Shown here: piece by piece, positions 1 to 11,882 of the stretch | How positions within the stretch are numbered: position 1 is the first letter of the stretch | Layout: every line of letters starts with the position of its first letter | Assembly: GCA_009746045.1 (NCBI GenBank) | Contig: RPFO01000392.1 | Location: 2,687,560 to 2,751,559 of the forward strand | DNA: 64,000 nt | Source of the DNA: Mesostigma viride | Taxonomy: Eukaryota; Streptophyta; Mesostigmatophyceae; Mesostigmatales; Mesostigmataceae | Direction of reading: 5' to 3' | Made by a program: the position numbers and the translations under genes | The notes under the pieces: model-generated | Seen by the model: only the letters and a program-made list of their open reading frames with translations | What the model was told of the DNA's origin: nothing | Databases searched by the model: none

Positions 1-206
1 AGTTAATAGTAGTTACAGCGCTGCAATTTTGCCCTTAAGTCCGGAAGGCGTATTTCTCGAAAAATGCGCGTATATTTGTTGGGCCGCAAAAGGTACGCGT
101 ACTGCCGTATCTTTACGGCTCAGTACGGCGTATTTTCTAACCTCGCCTCTTGGGTGGCTACGCCTCATGCCCTGCGCTCCCCTCTCCTCCCCCTCCCCCT
201 CGCCAG

Positions 207-3200
207 GATTGGGCAGACCAAGGAGGTGACCATCTACCGGCTGGTCACCAAGGGCACGTACGAGGAGCAGCTCTTCCTCTGTGCCGCGCGCAAGTACGGG
301 CTGGATGAGGCCATCCTGGGCAAGCCTGACGAGGAGGGGGAAGGCGGGAAGGGGGGGAAGGTCAGCGCGGAGAAGGTGAGGACGGAGGGGGTGGCGTCGT
401 GGGGGAGGCCTGTGGCATGGTGGTGAGGTCGCCCAGATGTTGTGGTTGGTACAACATCCTAGGCCGTGGCATGCACGCTGCTGCTGTGGCATGGTGGTGA
501 GGTCGCCCAGATGTTGTGGTTGGTACAACATCCTAGGCCGTGGCATGCACGCTGCTGCTGTGGCATGGTGGTGAGGTCGCCCAGATGTTGTGGTTGGTAC
601 AACATCCTAGGCCGTGGCATGCACGCTGCTGCTGTGGCATGGTGGTGAGGTCGCCCAGATGTTGTGGTTGGTACAACATCCTAGGCCGTGGCATGCATGC
701 TGCTGCTGTGGCATGGTGGTGAGGTCGCCCAGATGTTGTGGTTGGTACAACATCCTAGGCCGTGGCATGCACGCTGCTGCTGTGGCATGCAACCGGTTTG
801 TGTTACGGAGACAAGGACTGCAATCGGTAGTGTCGTCTCATCTATCACGGATGTTAAGATCAGTACAACCGGCGAACTAGTTGCCAGCACAGCGTCTACA
901 AGCACCTTCGTGAAGGAGCAGGGTGGAGTCACTTACTGTGTGGCTAATGCCGGTTGGTTCCAGGTTCAAGGGCCCGGGTGTTGGTAGCACTGGCCATGAA
1001 GTTTTGACTCACCACACATGCCTACCTGCCATGCCAGCAGTCTCCCGCACATCTGCCTTTGATGCACGCTTAGGGGACATGTCTGTGGAGATCAGTACCA
1101 TGCACTGTCAGGTGGAGTAGGCAAACTACTGGCTTCCGGCATCCCCGTGCCAAGGCGTCCGCTCATGATCAATTGTTGCGTCTATCTCTTCTGGTAGTTT
1201 TTACATATGATCCATTCCCCAAGTCTCATGGCTGTTGCGGTGGGCTCACTGCCGCACCCCCACCATTGTTGCTTGAACCGGCTCTGTGTGTTGCTGCTTG
1301 CGCACGATGCCCACCAAACAGATCAACAATTTGCTCAAGAAAGGCGCATACAGCCTGGTGAACGAGGTGAGCGCGCATCGATGGGCCAGCGCCTAGCATG
1401 TGGGGTAGGGGGGCTGACTGGAGAACGCACAATTATTTATTAATTGAACAAATGTTTTACCAGGTGTGCCCATGGACTCGCACAAGTTGCTTGGTGTGCC
1501 AGTGGACACGGGTGGCATCTTGGGCTGCCCACGCTTGCCTCCACCCCTCTGCCTCCTTGACTGTTTCCCCTTGGCGCCCGCTGCATCTCCGCTGCCTCCG
1601 CTGCGCATGACTTGTCCTGTGCGCGGGACGTTGTCGGCGCGTGACCTGCCTTCTGTGCGCTTCTTGTCTTCTGCGCGGGACTTGTGCGTGTGCAACAGGA
1701 GGGTGACGGCGGCAAGGAGGCGGCGTTCTGCGAGGAGAGCATTGACGAGATCCTCAGCAACCGCACCGCCAAGCGGCAGATCGGCAAGTGAGTAGGGCAG
1801 ATCGGCAAGTGCAAGTGGGGGTGGGAGGTCGGCAAGGGAGTGTGGGCAGGGGGGCAAGTAAATGGGCGGGTGCTCGGCTGGTGAACGGAATGTGGTGCAT
1901 TGACTGCGCATGGTGACGGCTCTTTGGCCAGCCACGGTGTACCCACTTTTAGTGGACCACGTTGTGTGCACTCTGGTTGGTGCGTGTTGCGCCCATGGCA
2001 GGAATGCACGATAGGGACAGGTGGATGCGTGCGTAGTGGCGGTATGGGGAGCTGCATGCGGGGTCTGCCTGGCTGTGCGGGAGGCCCCTTGCCCGCATGC
2101 ATGCACCGGATGCGGGGGAGACGCGTGAGATAAGTGTGGCCTGGCCGTGGGGGATGTGAGCGCATGCAGATTCCAGCCATGAGGGGTGGATTGGTGAACC
2201 AGGACAACACAAGGGCGCGGTAGAACGACACAGGAGAAAGCGTGGTGCCTTGTTCAAGAAGCAGCGCGCGCTGGCGCATGCAAACGCAATGCGTCCCTCA
2301 TAATTTTGCCCCATCGCCCCATCGCCCCATCGCCCCATCGGCCCATGACCAGCTCACTCCATCCTGCTCATGTGCAGTGCCATCAGCCATGCCTCACAGT
2401 GCCTTGTCTGTCTGCCTTGCCTTGCCTTGCCATCTCCTGTCCTCTTACTCGGGCCTTGCCTTGCCTCGTCACGTCCTGTCTTTGTGGCCTGTGCTGCGCA
2501 TTCAATACCGCCAATTTCCCCCCCCCCCGTCCCCGTCTCCATCCCCTCTTCCCCCCGCACGGTGCGTTTATGCCAGCAATGCATCCAATCATTTCTCTGT
2601 GGCCACGTTTGTGGCGGAGGAAGGACCCGAGGCGGACGACGGGCCCGACGCCACGTTCTGGGAGGAACGGCTGCCCACCGCAGCCGCACGCGCGAAAGCC
2701 AAGCAGGCGGCAGGGGGCGCCAACGTGCTGAGCCCGTCCGCGCGGCGCAAGGCGGCGCTGGTGCGCAAGAATTACCGGGAGGGGGCGATGAACAACCTGG
2801 CCGACCGCTTCGATGACGCGTACAGCGGCGGGTCAGATGATGGGTCCAGCAGCGGCGACGACTCGGCGGGGGAAGGGGGTGAGGATGCGCCCACGAGGAG
2901 GAAGGAGCGGTCGCGTGCTCAAGGGGGAGCGGTCCCTAAAGGAGGGTGGAGCAAGGTGCAGGTGGCGCGGCTGGAGGACCGGCTGTTCGCGCTGGGGCCC
3001 GCGCGGCTGGGTACGTGCCATGTCACGACGTCCATCCCATGGGTGATTACGTGAGGCGTTGCGCGGGACAACCAGTAGTAGACGCACGGCAGGCCACCGC
3101 CGCCGCATGGCTGTGTGCACATGGGGTGGAGAGGGGCGCGCGGGGGGAGGGGGGGGGCAGCAGCTGCGGGTTGCTTTCATCTTTCCACTCGTTTTGTTTT

Positions 3201-3444
3201 GGCTTCCCTCCCTCGCTTGGTGAGCCAACCCATCCCATTCCATCCCATCCCCTCATGGCTGCCTGCCTGCCTCGTCCCAGATTGTGGTGGGCGCGACATG
3301 ATGTGTAGCCCCATCGCGCCAAATCTGAGCACTTTTGGAACAATCTGTACACACCTTCGCTGGGCGACGACGGCTGGCAACGGCCGGCAAACCCCTGCGC
3401 CCTCACCACGGCCTTTCGTGATCTTGCCCCCCCCCCCCTCACCA

Positions 3445-3477
<33 letters not shown>

Positions 3478-6400
3478 ATGCCGGCTGCGTTCCCGGTCCT
3501 CTTGCCCCACAGATCTTGCCCAGTCATCGGCTGACCTGGCGACCAAGCCGGCCGAAGAGGTGGCGGCTGTGGCCAAGTACCTGCTTGCCCTCGTACGGCA
3601 CTGCGTTGAGCGCGAGGTGCGGCTGCGGCAGCTGCGCCGTGCGGTGCGCAACTGCCACGTGGTCACCTCAATCCACATGAGCGAGGAGGAGGTCGAGCGC
3701 TGCGTGCGCGCGCGCCAGCAGCAGGACGAGGAGCGGTTGAACCGTGAGATTGCGGCGCAGGCGGCCAGCGAGGAGGAACCGGGGGGGGGGATGGACGTGG
3801 AGGTGCCCTCGTGCGCAGCGCATGTGCTGCGCGACGCCGATTTCCGATCCAAATTCCAGCGCAAGTCGGTCACGTGAGTGCCCGCATAACTTGGGGCGCA
3901 CATGGGTCATGCAAGGGACTGCATGAGCCGGTAGTGTGGGTGGGGGAGCAACAGGGGAGCAACAGGGTCACGTGGGCCCGTCATCGCGCGAGATGGTGGG
4001 CTGGTTGTTTGCATGAGCCGGTCTCTTAAGTTTACGATAACAGAGATGGTGGCCGAGAGATGGTGGCCGACAGATGGTGGCCGACAGATGGTGGCCGACA
4101 GATGGTGGCCGACAGATGGTGGCCGACAGATGGTGGCCGACAGATGGTGGCATGAGTGGTGGCACATGATGGTCATGTGAGTGGTGGCATGTGTGGATGG
4201 GGTGGGTGTTTGCATGATTGGTAGCCTGGGTGGTGTGGGTGTTTGCTGTGATGACTGGCCCCTCACGTCCCCCTTCTCGCACGCACCGCCCTGCCTGCCT
4301 CTCCTGTGTCCTGCTGCCCTGCGTTGCGCGCATGTCGCATCGTCCCGCCCTCGTTGCGGTTGCCAGGTACCAGAAGCAGCTGGAGGAGACGGAGGGGCTC
4401 GAGAAGCTGTTCGGGGCGCAAGGGGACCGGGAGGTGCTCTCCCAGCTGAGGTGCGCTAGCGGCTTGCGTCTGCACCGTGCACTGATGGCTAGGCACTCTG
4501 CATGCCGATGGCTGTGCATTTGGCACGAAGGGCCACGCGCATGCCCATAGTCAAGGAGACAACTGGTCACACGTGCGCCCATGCGGCTTCTCCCACTGGG
4601 TCCACGCACTTATGCGTCAGGGTCACCCCGGAGCTGGTGTGCCCCGACACTACTGCAAGTGGCGCTATGCTGCGGATATTGCTGCTGACTAACTCGCAGG
4701 ATTCGCAGTATCACTACGTCAGACGCTGGCGGATTACCGAGAATGCAACAATGGCGTCATGTAACTCGTCCCATACCTCTTTTCATAGCCCTTTTCATAA
4801 CCCTTTCCATAACCATTTTCATAACCCTTCTCATAGCCCTTTTCATAAGTAAATCATAGCCCTTTTCATAACCCTTAACATAGCCTTTTTTATGGCCCCT
4901 TTCATAGCCCTTTCCATAACCCTTTTCATAACCTTTCTCATAACCGTTTCGACACGCCTGGGGATTCAAAGCCGTGCTGTGCGATAGGGGGCAGGGAGTA
5001 AAACTATGAGCGGATGTGCAAATGAGAGTCGATGCCTGCGGGATGGGACGTATGTGGTTCCCGCTGCATACGCTTCTACACCGCCCTGAAGCCTCGGTCG
5101 TCACCCCCCCCCCCCTCCCGCTTCCTGCCTTATTGACACCGCTGGTTGTGCCATGCTGCGTTGCACGCTTGCTCCAGGTTCAAGAGGACCTCCCTGCCGG
5201 CGGGGTGGTGGGATCGGCGAGAGGACCTCCAGCTGCTGGAGGGGCTGCACAAGCATGGGCTGGGGCCAAAGGGCATGAAGCGCATCTGGTGAGCAAGGGG
5301 GGGGGACCGCCATCCGTGCTGGCGATGTTAGTAGGAGTGTGCATTTGTTGGGAGTCTTAAAGCTAGGAACGTCACTGTGGCGAGAGTGCTCATCTGTATC
5401 TACAAGAGCCGGGCGAGTGAGTTGTGTCGATGCGCGCGTGCCCCGATGCAGCCTGCACTGCCACCGGCAGGTAGGTAACAGCCGGAGGGGTCCATCGCCC
5501 TGCAGGGCCTTGACGAGTCTCTGTCTCCCCATTTTCGTGGGGGCCTGATGCTCTGACTGAGATGTGGAGCTCGGTGGCCCCCCTGTGGCTGCCCCCCTTG
5601 TGTGCTAACTTGTATTGTTGTGCCCCCTTGTATTGTTGTGCCCCCTTGTATTGTTGTGCCCCCTTGTATTGTTGTGCCCCCTTGTATTGTTGTGCCCCCT
5701 TGTATTGTTGTGCCCCCTTGTATTGTTGTGCCCCCTTGTATTGTTGTGCCCCCTTGTATTGTTGTGCCCCCTTGTATTGTTGTGCCCCCTTGTATTGTTG
5801 TGCCCCCTTGTATTGTTGTGCCCCCTTGTATTGTTGTGCCTCCCTTGTATTGTTGTGCCCCCTTGTATTGTTGTGCCCCCTTGTATTGTTGTGCCCCCTT
5901 GTATTGTTTTGCCCCCTTGTATTGTTGTGCCCCCTATTATTGTTGTGCCCCCTTGTATTGTTGTGCCCCCTTGTATTGTTATGCCCCCTTGTATTGTTGT
6001 GCCTGCGACAGGGAGGACGGGTCGCTCTGCTTCCGCGCCAAGATGGAGGAGTGCGCACGCGCGCAGGAGTCGGCCAAGGAGAAGCTCGCCGAGATCAACG
6101 CTCGCAGGGAGCAGCGGCGTGCGGCGGCGGCGGAGGCAGAGGGTGGCAGCATGGGTGCAGACGGCAGCAGCCACGTGCGCCTGGTCGGCGCGAGCGAGGA
6201 TGAAATAATCGAAGAGATGGCGGAGTTTCACAGGAACACCGAGCTGGCGCGTGGGTGGCCGGAGACGAGGCATTTGAACGGGCGCGCCAAGGTCCTGGTA
6301 AAGGACGTGTGCGACTTCTGGGCCAGCACGGCACTGGCCGCCAGTGTCGCCACTGTGCCCAAGAGTGCGTCCTCGGTCGGGCCACCGACATGGAAGCATG

Positions 6401-9400
6401 CGCCCAGTGGGGGGGATGCCCTGGCCGCACGGTTGGTGAGTGGGCACAAGGGCAGCAGCCCTCGTGATGATGACAGCGATGACAGCAGCGACGATGACAG
6501 TGACGACGATGACGACGGTGGCGGGCACGGTAAGCGAGGTGCCGCTGGAAGTGTGCCGGCGCCACACAGGACTTCCGACGAGAGATTTTATGCCGCCTTC
6601 ACGCGTACGGTGGGGCCTGGCCATTTGGCGACCAAGCGAGCTGTGTTGCCTTCTGCGAAGCACTTGCTGCCCTTGAGCCGGCCGCCTGCCCTCCCGGTCC
6701 CATCAGGCAAGCTGGACGCCCCTGCTACGGCTGCGTGTGAGCCCGTTGTAACTCCCCGCCCGCTTGCCACCGCCGGTGGCTCGGGCCAGGCCAAGCGTGC
6801 GACCTCATCCGACGACCAGGTGGTGGCTGTGCCCAAGGGGGGGGCGGTGCATTGTCCTGCCCCTGGTGCCCCCAAGTACAAGAGGCCACGGGTAGAGACC
6901 AGCGCACCGGCCAGTGGCAGCGGTGTTCAGCCTGCCAAGGCCAAGGGGGCTCTGCTAACCGGAGGGGCTGTGCCTACATCGCGCGTAAGCGCGAGCGGCG
7001 GCAAGCCAGAGGCATGCGTGGTGCTGAGTGACAGCGAGGAGGATGATGACTTTGCGGCCACCCCACCGGCGGGGGGAGACAAGAGGCCCCTGTTGCTGTC
7101 CCAGGGCGCGCGGGGGATCACCCTGCCGGGCGCATCGCGAGCTGCAGATGCGCCACCGGTGGGGGTACGTGGTTGGCGGCCCATCACGATGATGGTTGGG
7201 CCCCGGTGGACGATGGTAGGGTGGTGCTGGTAGGGGGATGGTGCATGGGTCGGAGCAAACACAGGTGGGGGTAGCAGAGAAGCGGCCTGTGGTCGCTGTC
7301 TTGGCAGGGGGGGGAACAAGGTTGCTTGAAGGGTGTGAGCTAGCGATGGCGTAAGAGAGGGCTGTGCCTGCAGGCTGAGTGGGAGAGGAGGGGAGCATGC
7401 GGACTGGATGGCCGCATGGGCCGTGGTCATGAACCATTCTCTGTGGATGTGCATGTGTGCATGTGCATGTGCATGGGTATGACAGGCCAAGCTGCTGCAG
7501 GCCTCCAAGCATACACCCCTGGCTCCCAAGCACATAGTGGAGCAAGCCGCCAACCGTGCTGCGCAGGACCAACCACGCGGCGCGCCCGCCCATGCTGCCA
7601 GCCGGTACGTGGTGCTGTTATAATGGTTGCTGTGTTGCCCTAGTGTCGACCTAGTGTTGCCCTAGTGTGTGTTGCGTTTGTGTTTGCCCCACGCAGCCCA
7701 GAGGGCCCTTGCTGCCATCCAGTACATGCGGCCCTTGCTGCCAGCCGGTACACGCTATAACTATACTACGTTGCATGTCTTTGCAAGGCAGCCGCTGCCC
7801 AGTAATGCTGCCACACACGGCCCACAGGCGTCTTGCCCTGTACGGCGCCCCGTGTGGGCCCCAGAACATGCTTGCGCGTGGGTGAGTAGCTGAGCGTGTA
7901 TGCGTGCGTGTGTATGTGTGTATGCGGGTGTGGCATGCCCTCTGCTCGCACCTTGATGGTCACGCCCCCGACTCGGTCGGGTCATGCTTCACAAAGGCTG
8001 CAGCAGTGTGCCGCATGCGTCTTGGGGCTGTAGAGCCGGTGGAATAGGCATGGCGTAGTTGTCTGGGGGCGATCTATGTGATGATGCCGCCAGCATCATG
8101 CATGTCACCCTTTTTTGCTCCCTTTGCCATGAGTCCAGGGCTGCCATGGCCAGCAGGCCGCTGTCGTGGGGACAATGGCCAAGATGCTTGCGACCCTGGT
8201 AAGTGGTGGTGAGAGTGCCATCACTGCCATGTGGGTGCATGGGGGGCGAGGCACCCCTACCGGTGGGAGGACAGCCAGTAGCCTGCTGATGCCTGCATGC
8301 TGGCCACGGGTTCCACGTTTGGCCACCAGCAAGTTGCCGTGACCGATGCGCACACCTCGATAAGCCTTTCCTATCGCGGCCGGGATCGTGGCACTTTCCT
8401 AATAAAGAATCGTGCATGATGTGAGGCGTATGGCGAGGGGCGCCATCAAGGTTCCTCAACTCAAGTGGCCGCATGTGTGTGTGTGTGTGTGTGTGTGCCT
8501 GCAGGGATGCGACCATGACACCCCTGTCCACCCACCCAAAAGCCCCTATCGCGTCGTCACCGTCCCCTGACACCGTTGTGTGGAAGCCAGAAGGCAATCA
8601 AAGCAGCGTGCAGGTAAGAAATACCATTATTGTTCTTTAATTTCCCCTAGCTTGCTGGTATTGTGACTTGGTTGACCCGCTACCACGGTATTCATGCTTT
8701 GTGCACGAGAAACTTTTGAACGGGCTACACAAAAAGACTGCCCCTGCATACACAAGTATGGGTCGCTTCAGTGCAGTCGCAGTCGCGTGATGTAGGTCCA
8801 CACCACTGTTATGCGCAGTATGACGACCCGTGCATAGTCCACGATGCACCCCCCTTGCCCTGCAGTATGACGACCCGTATGTATTCTCTGTGTTTAGGGA
8901 TGATTGCTGCACTGAGCTTTGTTTGTCATTGTCCATGAAGTGGTGTTTCCCCTGTTTAAAACAAACAGAAAGAAAAAAAAGAGAAAAAATGCAAGATCAG
9001 CGCGTTAAGTTTTTCTGCCACCTTGGCTTATAGATAACAGTTTCTCTAGACTTACCCGCTATGTCCCAGACAAGTGGACCTGGTCGCAATTTCCGCCGTG
9101 CAGGCAAGTGTTGCAGTACTAAAAACAAGCATCACCACCATGTAATGAATCTTTTCTATCAAGTGAGACAACTGATCCTGCCTTCCTGGGTGATTGGTGT
9201 TTCAACGTCGCGTGGGGACTTCCGCATCGTTGCATGAAAGGAAAGGCGCCAAGGCCGCGGATCCTACACGCTTCTCCCTTTACTTGACATTGACTAAGCT
9301 CTTTTTCCACCCCGTTCTGCCCCCCCCCCCCACCTCCACCCCCCCCTCCTTTCCCATCAGCTTGCACCTTTACTGCCCCACCCTTTTGCCCTTACCTGCC

Positions 9401-9635
9401 TTTGACGCTTCTCAGCGCTGCCCCCCCCCACCCCCCCACCCCTTCCCCACCAGGCATCCCACACATTGGCACGTGGCCTCTGCTTGCCCTTACCTACCTT
9501 TCTTGCTGTGTACTGGCTGCTTTGGACCTGCAGGCATTCAATGCGGGCAACAAGCCGCGGCTGACCCTCAACAGCACCAAGCCTGTCATGAAGCAGAGGT
9601 CCATGATGGCATTCTTCAAGCCAACTGGGGCGTAG
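207..9635 (+). CDS. CHD-family (SNF2) chromatin remodeller, C-terminal part, at least 14 exons, 5' end outside window
   Basis: ATP-dependent nucleosome remodeller of the nucleus. Exons chained by GT-AG sites with matching phases: 207-375, 1322-1366, 1699-1787, 2577-3010, 3513-3873, 4367-4450, 5178-5288, 6012-7164, 7486-7604, 7697-7747, 7828-7881, 8139-8198, 8505-8613, 9534-9635 (stop TAG); about 980 residues. Exon 1 has helicase motif VI (IGQTKEV, then YRLVTKGTYEEQ and the KYGLDEAIL block). The next exons give LLKKGAYSLVNE and FCEESIDEILSNRT, the CHD-specific segment after the helicase; 2577-3010 has NHFSVATF and FWEERLP; 5178-5288 has LPAGWWDRREDLQLLEGLHKHG, as in CHD6-9-like proteins. The tail is low complexity with acidic Ser/Asp runs (6465-6530), a VVLSDSEEDDDF stretch (7018-7050) and a terminal PIP box (9594-9617). 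Small exons after 7604 and any missed exon between 8614 and 9533 are the least certain. The CHD subclass is inferred. Confidence 0.75.
411..789. repeat. 74-bp tandem repeat (about 5 copies) in a CHD intron
   Basis: Near-identical 74-bp units with starts spaced exactly 74 apart, lying in the intron 376-1321. Single-base differences between copies (for example cacgctg versus catgctg near 697) show recent amplification. Open frames through it on both strands are by-products of the period not creating stops. Confidence 0.95.
3446..3476. repeat. (CA)n microsatellite after a poly-C run, in a CHD intron
   Basis: A pyrimidine-rich C-run is followed by about 15 CA dinucleotides, 35 bp upstream of the 3' splice site at 3511-3512. 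A comparable (TG)n tract sits at 8475-8497 just before the acceptor at 8503-8504. Confidence 0.95.
4046..4152. repeat. 14-bp tandem repeat in a CHD intron
   Basis: Seven to eight units of a 14-bp motif (acagatggtggccg) lie in the intron 3874-4366. The flanking sequence keeps degenerate gtggtggcatg units, so the array seems to have grown from a local simple sequence. Confidence 0.95.
4776..4945. repeat. 12-bp degenerate tandem repeat in a CHD intron
   Basis: About 13 units of ttttcataaccc/ttttcatagccc with many substitutions, in the intron 4451-5177. More diverged, hence probably older, than the neighbouring 18-bp and 74-bp arrays. Confidence 0.9.
5605..6003. repeat. 18-bp minisatellite (about 22 copies) abutting a 3' splice site
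   Basis: Units of ttgtattgttgtgccccc run almost perfectly to within 8 bp of the acceptor AG at 6010-6011. Every unit is T/C-rich, so the array may itself serve as the polypyrimidine tract. Long open frames over it (LYCCAP repeats) come from an 18-bp period that is a multiple of three and lacks stops. Confidence 0.97.
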
Positions 9636-10262
9636 GCCCCAGCCATACATGGTGGGTCATCCGTTCAGCCTTGCACAGGATGCTCGCACCTGTTAACTAG
9701 TTGCATCGAGCCCTGTTAAGTATTTTAATGAATTAGTCACTCAGTCCCGCTGGGCCGTCGCAGAGCATCAACCCTAATGATGGTGGTGGAGGCGGCCTTG
9801 CTAATCTAACGGTCTATAATATCTAGTGGTGCTTATTGGTTCTATGCAGGGCGTCCCCAACATCTACTGCTCCAATTTTGGTACTTTTGAAATTCCATGC
9901 CTGGAGCGCAAAGTTTGCAATATATGTGCCGTTTGTAGCTCTAGCTCTATAATAACCTGACCAACCCCGCATTCCTCAAAGTAGCACTTGTTGCCTATTC
10001 TCAAATGTTATGCGAATCACATGATTAGGATCTGCTTCACGATTGCTATTGCTCGAGATTCAATTAAGAATGATTGAGATCAATAAATGATGAACCAAAT
10101 AAACCAAATTAGGCCACTTGACAAGTTCATGATCCATTTAAATTGTACAATTAAGCGATTAATTAATTCATAAATCATACATTACATGGGATACCCCCGT
10201 CGACGAGCTAGTGGTACGTACAATGAAACATTTGAGTTTGTAACATGTCTCCATGGATATAT
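9636..10262. other. Intergenic, no gene seen
   Basis: The region between the CHD stop codon and the LINE. Base composition shifts to AT-rich after about 9720, with stop codons in all frames. It ends with the left copy of the 10-bp LINE target duplication (10253-10262). Confidence 0.7.
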
Positions 10263-10409
10263 CTCCATGAAACTTCATCGGGTTGGTTGCATTAGACTCG
10301 TCTTTTGAAGACGAACACGCTGATATAATTTTCTCCAGCTATCGCTCAATATTTCCGAAGATACCGGCACCGCCCTGCCCAGCAAATATCGCTGTTTTTT
10401 CAGCTCGAT

Positions 10410-11882
10410 ATGGCGGAATACGACTCATCCCAGCAATCACAAGCGTCCGCGGCCCTGCACCAACTCGCTGACGAAGCCATGGCGTCATTGGAAACACCCT
10501 TGCACGCTATGCCGGACGCCACTGTCAGCATCCAGCCGCTCCACTCCACCGCTCCGCCGAACAGCGACCTTGCCATGGATACCCGCGAGGAGGCCTTTTC
10601 TGCCGAGGACGCTGCCGCATTTTTACCTGGCAAATGGCCAGGCCTTAACGCCATCATGCGCCTGTCCCGAGCTGCCGCCCTCACCATCCTGCACCTGGCT
10701 GCCGAGAAAAAGTGCGAGATCCGGGACTGCAACCAACAGGTTACCCACCTGTCGGACTTTCTCCACGACGACCCCGACGACACTGACCTCTGCCTCGCAG
10801 TCTGGTGGACGTGCTCCCGTCTTTCCGACAGCGCCCTTGAGCGCTTTGTCATGGCCTCTCTGGACCTGGGAGCCGACCCCACTGTTGCGGCCGCCATCAA
10901 CATCACCGCCAAGCAAGTCGCCAATACGTGCTTCGATCGCCTCCCTCCCCTCCTCAACGCTGCCCTCAACCCTGTCCACAACCACCTCGCCACCCACCAC
11001 GCCCATTCCTCACACGCCGACACCTCCATCCACTCCGCCATCACCCACATTGCAGCAGGGCTGCAGCAGCAGCAGCAGCTCCTCCACCAGCTCCAGCAAC
11101 AACTTGCCGCCTCCATAACTCCTGCCAAGACCACCTATGCCGCCACGCTTCAGAACCCTACGGAGCTCATCAACGAAATCAAAACAGCCGTCAAGGCCAG
11201 CACAAGGGATGCTATGCACGAACCCATTCGCTCATGCAGTATTGTGGTACGTGGCGTCCCCTCGAACGTCAACGATGCACGCCTGGGCACCTACCTCCGG
11301 GGCGACCCCTTCCTGGGGAAGCTCGGCGTGGCCCAAAGCGTCGTCATCAAAACGGCACGACGGCTCGGCGGCCCCACCGCCCCTGTCTTGGTGGAATTCC
11401 ACCGCAAGGAGGACAAACTGCAGGTGCAGAAGGCCCGCCGGAACCTCCACGATACCCAACTGAGCATCGACGATTACTATACCCCGGAGCAGCTTGAGGC
11501 CCGGGCTGCCGCTTTGAACCGGCCGGAGGTCCACGAGGCTCGGGCAGCCAAGCAGGCCAACCCGCAACTACGGTGCAGCATCTATGCCCGCCTCTTTAAT
11601 GGCGTCTTCATCGTCCGCATTAACGGCCAGGACCTTCCTCCAATGACGGCGACCCCCATGGATACCGCCGTGCCAGCGCCCCAGCCCGGCCCTGCTCGGC
11701 CCCCGCCGTCACCGCCATCGCCACCGGCATCGACGGTCACCTGCTCCCCAGCACGTGTGGGGATCCGCCGGGGCAACTTCAGCTCAGGTATGGCTGCCAG
11801 GCTTGGCCGTCCCCCTAATAAATTCGTTCGCTTTGCACCTGAGCCGGAGCCCGCGCTGCGAACCCTTCTCTCCTATCAATGA
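10410..11882 (+). CDS. LINE ORF1 protein (RNA-binding, nucleic-acid chaperone-like)
   Basis: 490 residues. ORF1 proteins bind the LINE RNA to form the particle used for retrotransposition. A helical, Gln-rich stretch around residues 205-235 (QQQQQLLHQLQQQLA) could be a short coiled coil for oligomerisation. Residues about 270-345 (SIVVRGVPSNVNDARLGTYL, then a VLVEF block) look like the RRM-type core of LINE ORF1 proteins. The C-terminal 90 residues are Pro-rich and basic. There is no CCHC zinc knuckle. Its stop codon overlaps the ORF2 start. Identity rests on position and the RRM-like pattern rather than a strong motif. Confidence 0.75.
   Translation: MAEYDSSQQSQASAALHQLADEAMASLETPLHAMPDATVSIQPLHSTAPPNSDLAMDTREEAFSAEDAAAFLPGKWPGLNAIMRLSRAAALTILHLAAEKKCEIRDCNQQVTHLSDFLHDDPDDTDLCLAVWWTCSRLSDSALERFVMASLDLGADPTVAAAINITAKQVANTCFDRLPPLLNAALNPVHNHLATHHAHSSHADTSIHSAITHIAAGLQQQQQLLHQLQQQLAASITPAKTTYAATLQNPTELINEIKTAVKASTRDAMHEPIRSCSIVVRGVPSNVNDARLGTYLRGDPFLGKLGVAQSVVIKTARRLGGPTAPVLVEFHRKEDKLQVQKARRNLHDTQLSIDDYYTPEQLEARAAALNRPEVHEARAAKQANPQLRCSIYARLFNGVFIVRINGQDLPPMTATPMDTAVPAPQPGPARPPPSPPSPPASTVTCSPARVGIRRGNFSSGMAARLGRPPNKFVRFAPEPEPALRTLLSYQ

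Noticed and set aside
5562-7233. Long plus-strand frame beginning in LYCCAP repeats
   Set aside because: The repeat part is intronic; only 6012-7164 belongs to the CHD gene, as shown by the acceptor and matching codon phase.
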